Source: an uncultured Eubacteriales bacterium (GTDB taxonomy: Bacteria; Bacillota; Clostridia; Oscillospirales; Oscillospiraceae). Taken from it: 36,218 nt of DNA. Positions 1 to 6,977 of this stretch are shown piece by piece; position 1 is the stretch's first letter; each line of letters starts with the position of its first letter. A program made the position numbers and the translations under genes. Below the pieces are notes generated by a model. It saw only the letters and a program-made list of their open reading frames with translations, searched no databases and was not told the DNA's origin. Where the stretch lies: the NCBI GenBank assembly GCA_900544295.1, contig UQUO01000020.1, positions 1 through 36,218 on the forward strand, in the 5' to 3' direction.

Positions 1-99
1 ACGCCAGGCCTCGTAAAGTTCTTAACTTTCATTCTGCTCAGGAATTATGGGACTTTGAACTCAATTCCTGTTGCACTTAGTTTGACAATTCACTGTTTT
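1..99. other. Window edge, non-coding, downstream of the FAD dehydrogenase
   Basis: No gene is supported here. The stretch follows the stop codon of the minus-strand FAD dehydrogenase. It contains a short inverted repeat (AAAGTT-AAG-AACTTT, about 15-29) and a longer one (CAGGAATT at 39-46 with AATTCCTG at 63-70, 16-nt loop). Neither is followed by a convincing T-tract, so I do not call a terminator. Confidence 0.4.
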
Positions 100-1494
100 T
101 TACGCAAGCTCGCGTCCCATCAGGACGCCCATGGCGGAGGCCATCATCAGGCCGCGCGTCCAGCCGGAGCTGTCGCCCAGAGCGTGCAGGCCCGGGACGT
201 TGGTGTTGAAGCTCGTATCCATCTTGACCTTATTGGAATAGAACTTCAGCTCAGGAGAATAGAGCAGCGTCTCATAACTGGCAAAGCCGGGGACTACCTC
301 GTCCATCGACTTTATGAAGTTTATGATGTTGATCATGGCCCTGTAGGGCATGGCGGCGGTGATGTCTCCCGCTACGGCGTCCACCAGGGTGGGCCGGACG
401 TTGGAATGGGCCAGCTCCTTCTCCCAGGTACGCTTGCCGTCCAGGATGTCGCCGAAGCGCTGGACGAGGATGTGGCCGTTGGCCAGCATATTCGTCAGCT
501 CGCCGACCTTCTGCGCGTAGGCGATGGGCTGGTTGAAGGGTACGGAGAAGTTATGCGAGCAGAGGATGGCGACGTTGGTGTTCGGGCTCTTGAGGTCTGC
601 GCCCTTGAAGGCGTGGCCGTTCACGACGGCGAGGTCGTTGTCGTAGTTCTCCTGGCTCACGACTCCGCCGGGGTTCTGGCAGAAGGTACGGACCTTGTTC
701 TTGAAGGGCGCAGGATAGCCGATGAGCTTGGACTCATAGAGGACGTCGTTTATCTCCTCCATTATCTCGTTGCGCACCTCTACGCGCACGCCGATATCGA
801 CCGTGCTGGGCTGGTGCTCAACGCCGTGCTCGGTGCATATCTTCTCCAGCCAGTCCGCGCCGCGGCGGCCCGTGGCGACCACGGTGTGCTCCGCGCGGAT
901 TTCAAATTCCTTCTTCCCGTCTGAGAGGTACACGCCGCGGCAGGTGTCGCCCTCCATGATGAGGTCGCGGCACTCGGTGTCGAAATACATCTCCACGCCG
1001 TGGTCCATGAGGTAGTGCTCTATGCCAAGGTAGACGTCGTGCGCCTTCTCGGTGCCCATGTGGCGGATGGGGCAGTCCACGAGCTTCAGGCCCGCCTTGA
1101 TGGCCCGGGCGCGGATGCGCCGGACCTTCTCGTCGTTGCCGACGCCCTCGATATGCTCGTCTGCGCCGAACTCAAGGTAGATCTTATCCGCGTAGTCTAT
1201 CGTCTCCTGCGCCAGGCGCTCGCCTATGAGCGTGGGCAGGTCGCCGCCGACTTCGCATGCCAGCGAGAGCTTGCCGTCCGAGAACGCGCCCGCGCCGGAA
1301 AAGCCGGTGGTGATATGGCAGCTCGGGCGGCAGTTCATGCACACGCCCGTCTTGACCTTCGGGCAGCTGCGCTTCTCCAGCGCGCGGCCCTTTTCGACCA
1401 TAACTATCTTCTTGCTGCTCCCCCTGCGGAGCATTTCGAGCGCCGTGAATATACCGGCAGGGCCAGCGCCGACTATCACTACATCCGCGTTCAT
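100..1494 (-). CDS. FAD-dependent dehydrogenase (COG2509-type NAD(P)/FAD oxidoreductase)
   Basis: The 464-residue protein opens with a Rossmann dinucleotide-binding motif (GAGPAG, residues 9-14), then a cysteine cluster C44-x7-C52-x2-C55-x3-C59 followed by TTGFSGAGAFSDGKLSL. This arrangement is typical of the uncharacterised FAD-dependent dehydrogenase family COG2509. The C-terminal part carries the second FAD-contact region (HALGDSSGWTRGLMMASAMG), as in flavin oxidoreductases of this fold. The substrate is unknown. The reading frame stays open further upstream to 1602, but that extension runs through a terminator and into the tRNA. The ATG at 1494 is preceded by GGAGG with 8-nt spacing and puts the Rossmann strand at the N-terminus, so I chose it. 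The gene is separated from the tRNA by a terminator and probably has its own promoter. Confidence 0.85.
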   Translation of the reverse strand: MNADVVIVGAGPAGIFTALEMLRRGSSKKIVMVEKGRALEKRSCPKVKTGVCMNCRPSCHITTGFSGAGAFSDGKLSLACEVGGDLPTLIGERLAQETIDYADKIYLEFGADEHIEGVGNDEKVRRIRARAIKAGLKLVDCPIRHMGTEKAHDVYLGIEHYLMDHGVEMYFDTECRDLIMEGDTCRGVYLSDGKKEFEIRAEHTVVATGRRGADWLEKICTEHGVEHQPSTVDIGVRVEVRNEIMEEINDVLYESKLIGYPAPFKNKVRTFCQNPGGVVSQENYDNDLAVVNGHAFKGADLKSPNTNVAILCSHNFSVPFNQPIAYAQKVGELTNMLANGHILVQRFGDILDGKRTWEKELAHSNVRPTLVDAVAGDITAAMPYRAMINIINFIKSMDEVVPGFASYETLLYSPELKFYSNKVKMDTSFNTNVPGLHALGDSSGWTRGLMMASAMGVLMGRELA

Positions 1495-1512
1495 CAAAAT
1501 AACCTCCAAACA

Positions 1513-1539
1513 CAAAAACAGCACGCCGTAAAAGCGTGC
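1513..1539 (-). terminator. Rho-independent terminator of the tRNA-Gly transcript
   Basis: On the minus strand GCACGC (1539-1534), a 7-nt loop and GCGTGC (1526-1521) form a hairpin followed by TGTTTTTG. It lies about 50 bases downstream of the tRNA 3' end and before the next gene. A second, longer GC-rich hairpin (1561-1589, 14-bp arms with one G-U pair) sits between the tRNA and this terminator but has no adjacent T-tract. Confidence 0.7.
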
Positions 1540-1590
1540 CAAAAAATGTACATCGTTTGGGCTGCTCCCGGCTCGGAGCCGGGAACAGCC

Positions 1591-1666
1591 TGGAGCGGGC
1601 AACGAGATTCGAACTCGCTACCTCCACCTTGGCAAGGTGGCGCTCTGCCAAATGAGCTATGCCCGC
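1591..1666 (-). tRNA. tRNA-Gly (GCC anticodon), CCA encoded
   Basis: A 76-nt cloverleaf reads on the minus strand. The acceptor stem is GCGGGCA/TGCCCGC with U73 discriminator (usual for Gly) and genomically encoded CCA. The anticodon arm is CCACC-TTGCCAA-GGTGG, giving GCC, and the T-loop is TTCGAAT inside GCGAG/CTCGT. A near-consensus promoter lies directly upstream and a terminator downstream, so it looks like a single-gene transcription unit. Confidence 0.96.
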
Positions 1667-1678
1667 AAAACGCTTGTT

Positions 1679-1706
1679 ATTTTAGCACGTTTATTTTATT
1701 TGTCAA
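1679..1706 (-). promoter_or_regulatory. Sigma-A promoter of tRNA-Gly
   Basis: The minus strand carries TTGACA (1706-1701), a 16-nt AT-rich spacer and TAAAAT (1684-1679), 12 nt before the tRNA 5' end. The perfect -35 box contains the TGA stop codon (1705-1703) of the upstream lipoprotein gene, so the tRNA promoter and the end of that gene overlap. Confidence 0.8.
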
Positions 1707-2917
1707 GGGCTTTGCGAGTTTTCTGTCTCCGGTTCCTGGCTGGGACTGACCTCTGGGCTTGGGCTGGCTTCCGGCGCCTCCGTCTCGACGCTGTCAGGCT
1801 CCTCGGTCAGCGCGGCGTAGGACAGGGCGCCGTCGCACTGGGGGTAGTTCTCGTTGTCCCACCAGTAGTGGCCCCACATGTCGGCATCGCTTATGAAAAA
1901 GGTCGCCGCAAGGCCGCGCTCCGCCGCGGCGCTCACGTCCACGTGGTAGCTCGCGCCGTCTACGGTTACGATATTCCAATAGTGCTCCGCCCTGTCGAGC
2001 CTCCCGGCGACGACGGTGCAGTCCACCTCAACGATGTCGCACAGCGCCTTGAAGGCCAGGGCCATACCCCGGCTGTCCGCCGCGCCGAGATGCACGGCGT
2101 CCCAGAGCGTGTCGCCAGTCTCGGCATTGGAGGCGCAGGTCTCCATCACGACTGTCGCCGCCTGGAGCGCGCGGTAGGCCTCTCCGCGCGAGGTGACGCG
2201 CCCTGCCAGCTCTGTGAGTTCGGCGCTCAGGATCTCCTTGCGCGAGGCGAGGCTCGCCACGCTCGCGCCGTAGTCGAGGTTTATCTCGTATATGCGCTGG
2301 AGCCCGCCGCCGGTATACATGGTGACCTCCGTCGTAGGCAGGTTCACACAGGAGAGCGGGTTTTCAAAATACGCCTCAGTGACGTAGCCCGCGACCTCCG
2401 CCTCGCTCGCTCCGGAGGCGGTGACCATGACGACAAGACCGGGGCTCATCTGCTCCAGCGCGGCGCTGACGGCGTCATAGAGACCGCTGACCGTGCCCAC
2501 GCTGACGATGGCTTCGACTTCCTCCTGCGTATGCAGGTAGTAGACGTAGACCTCGGCCTCATAATAGCTGACGTGCCTGTCCAGGTCGTAGGAGATGTAG
2601 TCCACGACATAGGCGGCCAGCGCCGTCTCGGAACGGACCTCGTTGCAGGCGGCGGCAAGGTCGTCGCTGATGTTCTCGCCCTTGTAGCTGCTGAAATCAA
2701 GGGAGCCGGATTCCTCATGCGCGGTTATGAGCTTGTTTATGGCCAGCTTCAGCTCCAGGTAGTTCTCCACCTGCACCGTCCCCTCCTGCTGGGGCGGGGT
2801 CGAGGCGTCCACGTAGTCGGTTATAGCGATGTATTCCTTGTCAAAAATTGAGGCGCAGCCTGAAAGCGACGCCGCGAGGGCGGCCGCCGCAAAAAGTGCG
2901 ATGATTTTCTTTTTCAC
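1703..2917 (-). CDS. Lipoprotein with a degenerate transglutaminase-like domain
   Basis: A lipoprotein signal peptide is seen: basic MKKK, a hydrophobic run, then lipobox LSGC with C21 as the lipidated residue. The mature protein is predicted to be anchored on the outer face of the membrane. Residues about 265-345 resemble the transglutaminase-like/cysteine-protease fold, including the His motif EHYWNIVTVDG (H312) and HVDVS (D327). The expected nucleophile region (normally V-C-x-G-Y-A-x-A-F) reads ADSRGMALAF, so the cysteine position appears to hold S282. The tail is rich in Pro, Ser and Glu, like a wall-spanning linker. The GTG start at 2917 has GGGAGG at 7-nt spacing. It is the last protein gene of the topoisomerase-YitT-LUD run, 21 bases after the LUD gene. 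Transglutaminase homology is judged from motifs only; catalysis is doubtful. Confidence 0.7.
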   Translation of the reverse strand: MKKKIIALFAAAALAASLSGCASIFDKEYIAITDYVDASTPPQQEGTVQVENYLELKLAINKLITAHEESGSLDFSSYKGENISDDLAAACNEVRSETALAAYVVDYISYDLDRHVSYYEAEVYVYYLHTQEEVEAIVSVGTVSGLYDAVSAALEQMSPGLVVMVTASGASEAEVAGYVTEAYFENPLSCVNLPTTEVTMYTGGGLQRIYEINLDYGASVASLASRKEILSAELTELAGRVTSRGEAYRALQAATVVMETCASNAETGDTLWDAVHLGAADSRGMALAFKALCDIVEVDCTVVAGRLDRAEHYWNIVTVDGASYHVDVSAAAERGLAATFFISDADMWGHYWWDNENYPQCDGALSYAALTEEPDSVETEAPEASPSPEVSPSQEPETENSQSP

Positions 2918-2938
2918 GGCGGCGCCTCCCTTTTGGGC

Positions 2939-3535
2939 TCAGTAGCCCAGCTCCTCGTTGATGATGACGACCTCGGCAGCCATGCCCATCATGGGCTCCA
3001 TGAGCATGGACACGCCGCGGCAGATGCGCTCCGGGCTGCGGCAGTCGTAGCACCTCAGCTCGCCCTTGACGCAGGGCGTGTCCTTGCCGAAACGGCGGGC
3101 GTTAAGCGGGGCTGCAACGTTGCGCGCGCGGTGGAAAGCAGCCTCCGCGTTGGGACATACCTTGTTCATGCCTGCGACGATGTATACCTTCTCATGGCCA
3201 TAGAGGGTCGAGGCAACGCGGTTGCCCGCGCCGTCTATGTTGATTATCTCGCCCGTCTCCGCGATGCCGTTGGCGCTGGAGACGTAGACCTGGGCCTTCG
3301 CCGCACGGGCACGGGCCTCGTTGGGCTCGGTCTTCCAGTGCCAGGCCACATCCGCAGCCTTGCCCTGGAGCTTCTCATACAGACCGATGGCCTCTACGGT
3401 CTTGCTGCCGCCTATGCCGACAGTCTTGCCCGCCAGCTGCTCCGCGAGATAGTCCGCAGCCTCCGCGCCGGTCTCGAAATACCGGAAGGCAAAACCGTGG
3501 CCCTCAAGGCTCTTTTTCAGTTTTTCAATGTCCAT
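2939..3535 (-). CDS. LUD-domain protein (lactate-utilisation family, DUF162)
   Basis: The 198-residue protein shows the LUD signatures: AGKTVGIGGSKTVEAIGLYEKL near residues 35-56, the central VYVSSANGIAETGEIINIDGAGNRVASTLYGHEKVYIVAGMNK segment, and a cysteine-containing C-terminus (RCYDCRSPERIC). Stand-alone members of this size are common in Clostridia. The lactate-dehydrogenase partners (LldE/LldF-type iron-sulfur proteins) are not next to it, so lactate oxidation cannot be inferred and the substrate is open. The start is set by AAGGAG 7 bases before the ATG. It lies 14 bases after yitT and is probably cotranscribed with it. Confidence 0.85.
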   Translation of the reverse strand: MDIEKLKKSLEGHGFAFRYFETGAEAADYLAEQLAGKTVGIGGSKTVEAIGLYEKLQGKAADVAWHWKTEPNEARARAAKAQVYVSSANGIAETGEIINIDGAGNRVASTLYGHEKVYIVAGMNKVCPNAEAAFHRARNVAAPLNARRFGKDTPCVKGELRCYDCRSPERICRGVSMLMEPMMGMAAEVVIINEELGY

Positions 3536-3549
3536 GCTCTTCTCCTTTC

Positions 3550-4419
3550 TCAGCTCTCGTTCGTTATATCTCCGAAGCCGTTGCCGTAGACGTCCTTGGC
3601 CTCGGTCACTATCAGGAAGGCGTGGGTATCAATGGATTTGATGATGCGGCGCACGTCCATGATCTGCTGCTTCTTGATGACGCAGAGGATGACGTTCTTC
3701 GCGCGGCCGGTGTAGGCGCCCTCGCCCTTCAGCAGCGTGACGCCGCGGCCAAGAGTGGCAGTTATGGCGTTTTTGAGCTTCTCGCTCTCGTCGCTGATGA
3801 TGTAGCAGACCTTCGAGGTGCCCAGGCCATAGAGCACGAGGTCGATGACCCGCGTGACGACGAACATGGCGATGACGGCGTACATGGCCGCCTCGAACTC
3901 GTTGAAGATGATGGCGAAGGCCGCGTAAATGATGATGTCGAGGATGAGGATGATGGTGCCGAAGTTCATGTAGGGGTACTTCCTGCGCACGAACTTGGCC
4001 ACGATGTCTATGCCGCCCGTGGTGTCGCCCGCGCGGTAGACCAGGCCGAGGCCGAGGCCGTTGAGCACGCCGCCGTAGATCGCCGCCAGCAGCATGTTCT
4101 CCGTCGCCACGATGCCGAAATAGGCGTAAAGGTCCACAAACACGGAGGAAAGCACCGTCGCCACAAACGAGCCGACAATGAACTTCAGGCCGAAACCCTT
4201 CCAGGCCCAGATGAACAGCGGTATGTTGATGATGAGGTTCATCACGCCGACGGGGATATCCGTCAGGTAGTTGATTATCATCGCAATACCGGTCACGCCG
4301 CCGGCGATTATGTCGTTGGGGTAGAAGAAAAAGCGCAGTCCCGCGGCATAGAGCACCGAGCCGACGATTATCAGGAAGTACTCCCAGAGATAATCCTTAA
4401 CTGTCTTCGTGTGATGCAT
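3550..4419 (-). CDS. YitT family membrane protein (DUF161 + DUF2179)
   Basis: The 289-residue integral membrane protein has about five or six hydrophobic segments in residues 10-200, including the family signatures RFFFYPNDIIAGGVTGIAMI and YRAGDTTGGIDIVAKFVRRKYP. A soluble C-terminal DUF2179 domain (about 205-280; GRGVTLLKGEGAYTGRAKNVILCV) follows. YitT proteins are widespread in Firmicutes and their transported or sensed ligand is not established. The start is supported by GGAGG 10 bases upstream, which overlaps the stop codon of the preceding parC-like gene, so the two are very probably translated from one mRNA. Confidence 0.9.
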   Translation of the reverse strand: MHHTKTVKDYLWEYFLIIVGSVLYAAGLRFFFYPNDIIAGGVTGIAMIINYLTDIPVGVMNLIINIPLFIWAWKGFGLKFIVGSFVATVLSSVFVDLYAYFGIVATENMLLAAIYGGVLNGLGLGLVYRAGDTTGGIDIVAKFVRRKYPYMNFGTIILILDIIIYAAFAIIFNEFEAAMYAVIAMFVVTRVIDLVLYGLGTSKVCYIISDESEKLKNAITATLGRGVTLLKGEGAYTGRAKNVILCVIKKQQIMDVRRIIKSIDTHAFLIVTEAKDVYGNGFGDITNES

Positions 4420-4424
4420 AGCGG

Positions 4425-6674
4425 CTATTCCTCCAACAGCGAAAGTTGTTTCTCCCCCCTGTCCTCCTCACGGAGCAGGGCTCCGGCGGCTGGAAGGCTG
4501 CGGACGCGGTAGCGCGAGAGGTTCTTGATGCCCGTCTCATGCAGGGGGCGGGCGGCGCGGAGCTTGTATTTCGGCTTCATCGTCATGACGCCCACGCCCT
4601 GGGTCGAGCGCGAGGTCTTCGGCGCCAGCAGCGCCGTGCTGAATATTATCGCCCTGCCCTCCGTGGAGAAGGCCGCAAGCTCCAGCTCCTCCGTCAACTG
4701 TACTATGCAGACGAGCGGGCTCTTGTCGGAATAGGCGTTCAGCAGCTTTTTGCGGTTGGTCTTCGTCTCGTAGGCCGAGAGCATGAGGCGCGCGGCCTTG
4801 CCGTTTTCAAAGAAGAGCAGCAGCTGACCGGAGTAGTCGCCCGGGTCTATGACCTGCACGACCCGCTCTCCCTCGTCCATGCCCAACTTGCCGGGCAGGT
4901 ATACGCCGAGGACCGAGGCCTTCGTGTCCTCGAAGTCCGCCAGCCGGGTCTTGTAGACCTGCTGCCTGTCCGTGAACACCAAAAGCTCCGCGCGATTCGA
5001 GGAGTCGAACTCCGCGGCCGGGCCGTCGCCCTCCTTATATTTCTGCTCCGAGGCCATTCGCAGGGACTGGGGAGTTATCTTCTTGAGGTAGCCCTCGCGG
5101 GAGACGAAGACGCGGACGGGGTAATCCTCGACCTGCTCCTCCTCCGCATCCTCGGGCAGCTCGTCGGCATAGACGATGCCGGTCCTGCGGGGCGAGGGGT
5201 AGTCCTTAATTATCCGCTCCAGCTCTTTTATTATGATGTTCTGGAGCTTTCGGCGGCTTTGGAGGGTGGCTTCAAGCTCTGCGATGTCGCGCTCCAGGAC
5301 CTCCGTCTCCGCCGTGCGCTTTAGGATATACTCGCGGTTTATATTGCGGAGCTTTATCTCCGCGACAAACTCCGCCTGGATCTTGTCTATGCCGAAGCCC
5401 GACATGAGGTTCGGCACGACGTCGGCCTCGCGCTCGGTGTTTCTTATGATGGCGATGGCCTTGTCTATGTCCAGAAGTATCTTGCCGAGGCCGAGCAGCA
5501 GGTGCAGCTTCTCCTTCTTACGGCCGAGGTCGAAGTATATGCGGCGCTTCACGCAGTCGAGCCGCCAGGCCGTCCACTCGGAGAGTATCTCCCGCACGCC
5601 CATGACGCGCGGTGTGCCCGCGATAAGGATGTTGAAGTTGCAGGCAAAGCTGTCCATGAGCGGCGTGGACTTGAAGAGCTTTGCCATGAGCTTTTCCGGG
5701 TCCGCGCCGCGCTTGAGGTCGATGGCGAGCTTCAGGCCGCCCAGATCCGTCTCGTCGCGCATGTCGGAGATCTCCTTCGCCTTGCCCGCCTTCACGAGCT
5801 CCGCGACCTTGTCCATGACAGCCTCGGCCGTGGCGGTGTAGGGTATCTCATAGATCTCTATGACGTTTTCCTTCGCGTCATAGCGCCAGCGGGAGCGGAC
5901 CTTGAAGCTTCCGCGGCCCGTGCGGTATATCTCCTCCATGACGCCCGGCTCCATGATTATCTCGCCGCCCGTGGGAAAATCCGGGGCCGGGAGAGTGGCC
6001 ATGATGTCGCAATCCGGGTCGCGTATGCAGCTTATGGCAGTCTCGCAGACCTCCGCGAGATTGAAGCCGCAGATCTGGCTCGCCATGCCGACGGCTATGC
6101 CGGTGTTTGCGGAAACAAGGACGTTCGGGAAAGCCGTGGGCAGCAGCGCCGGCTCCTTCATGCTGCCGTCGTAGTTGTCCACGAAGTCCACGGTATCCTT
6201 GTCTATGTCGCGGAATACCTCGCTGCAGATGGCGGAGAGCTTCGCCTCCGTATACCTCGATGCGGCATAGGACATGTCGCGCGAATACACCTTGCCAAAG
6301 TTGCCCTTCGAGTCCACGAAGGGGGTATTCAGCGCCTCGCAGCCTTTTGCCAGACGCACCATCGTCTCGTAGATGGCCGCGTCGCCGTGCGGGTTCAGGC
6401 GCATGGTCTGGCCGACGATGTTGGCGGACTTGGTGCGCGAGCCCGTCAGCAGACCCATCTTGTACATCGTGTAGAGCAGCTTGCGGTGCGAGGGCTTGAA
6501 GCCGTCTATCTCCGGTATGGCGCGGGAGACGATGACGCTCATGGCGTAGGGCATATAGTTCGTCTCCAGCGTCTCGGTTATGGGCTGCTCCAGTACCTCG
6601 GCGCGCAGGCCCATGACGTTTTCGTTGGTTTTTTTCCTGTTTTCCGGCTCCTGCGCCGGTTTTTTACGAGCCAT
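4425..6674 (-). CDS. Type II topoisomerase subunit A, divergent GyrA/ParC-like
   Basis: The 749-residue protein carries the DNA-breakage core: SVIVSRAIPEIDGFKPSHRKLLYTMYKMG near residues 46-74, the helix containing SANIVGQTMRLNPHGDAAIYE, and the catalytic tyrosine in SRYTEAK (Y141). The coiled coil follows (about 375-500), then a reduced C-terminal propeller. There is no canonical GyrA box (QRRGGRG), which argues against negative supercoiling and for a topoisomerase IV-like decatenase. The residue matching E. coli GyrA Ser83 is Ala (A99), and the position matching Asp87 is Glu (E103). The partner ATPase subunit is encoded just upstream, separated by a small zinc-ribbon gene whose stop codon abuts this ATG. 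It could also be a specialised second topoisomerase alongside a normal GyrAB elsewhere; the sequence alone cannot decide. Confidence 0.9.
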   Translation of the reverse strand: MARKKPAQEPENRKKTNENVMGLRAEVLEQPITETLETNYMPYAMSVIVSRAIPEIDGFKPSHRKLLYTMYKMGLLTGSRTKSANIVGQTMRLNPHGDAAIYETMVRLAKGCEALNTPFVDSKGNFGKVYSRDMSYAASRYTEAKLSAICSEVFRDIDKDTVDFVDNYDGSMKEPALLPTAFPNVLVSANTGIAVGMASQICGFNLAEVCETAISCIRDPDCDIMATLPAPDFPTGGEIIMEPGVMEEIYRTGRGSFKVRSRWRYDAKENVIEIYEIPYTATAEAVMDKVAELVKAGKAKEISDMRDETDLGGLKLAIDLKRGADPEKLMAKLFKSTPLMDSFACNFNILIAGTPRVMGVREILSEWTAWRLDCVKRRIYFDLGRKKEKLHLLLGLGKILLDIDKAIAIIRNTEREADVVPNLMSGFGIDKIQAEFVAEIKLRNINREYILKRTAETEVLERDIAELEATLQSRRKLQNIIIKELERIIKDYPSPRRTGIVYADELPEDAEEEQVEDYPVRVFVSREGYLKKITPQSLRMASEQKYKEGDGPAAEFDSSNRAELLVFTDRQQVYKTRLADFEDTKASVLGVYLPGKLGMDEGERVVQVIDPGDYSGQLLLFFENGKAARLMLSAYETKTNRKKLLNAYSDKSPLVCIVQLTEELELAAFSTEGRAIIFSTALLAPKTSRSTQGVGVMTMKPKYKLRAARPLHETGIKNLSRYRVRSLPAAGALLREEDRGEKQLSLLEE

Positions 6675-6965
6675 TTATTTTCTTCCGCCCTTGCCTTTTT
6701 TCTTCTTGCCGGTCTCGAGATCGCGCCCGCAGCTGGGGCACTCCTTGATGCTGAACAGCTTTTTGATGATGAGCTCCCCGCACCAGGGACAGCGGCTCCA
6801 CTTGAGCACGATCGCCATTGTGAACATCAGCACCACCACCGCCCAGATGGCCATGCTGCCCGACTCCGGCGTCCCCGGCTCCATGCCGAACACGCCTATG
6901 AGGCACAGCAGCAGCGAGAGCAGCAGCCCCGCCATGGCTGCCTTCTTGACTGTCTTGAATCTCAT
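6675..6965 (-). CDS. Small membrane protein with C-terminal zinc ribbon
   Basis: The 96-residue product has two hydrophobic segments (about 11-28 and 38-55) followed by a probable zinc ribbon made of CPWCG (C59, C62) and CPSCG (C76, C79). It ends in a very basic tail (GKKKKGKGGRK). I do not recognise a named family. The ATG at 6965 has GGGGG at 7-nt spacing; an in-frame TTG six bases upstream is less likely. The gene begins 12 bases after the parE-like stop and ends exactly at the parC-like ATG, so all three should be cotranscribed and translationally linked. The basic tail and ribbon could contact DNA or a protein partner at the membrane, but that is inference. Confidence 0.75.
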   Translation of the reverse strand: MRFKTVKKAAMAGLLLSLLLCLIGVFGMEPGTPESGSMAIWAVVVLMFTMAIVLKWSRCPWCGELIIKKLFSIKECPSCGRDLETGKKKKGKGGRK

Positions 6966-6977
6966 TCCCAAACCCCC

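Noticed and set aside
1495..1602. N-terminal extension of the FAD dehydrogenase to 1602
   Set aside because: It would translate a terminator and the 3' end of the tRNA. The Rossmann fold and ribosome site place the start at 1494.
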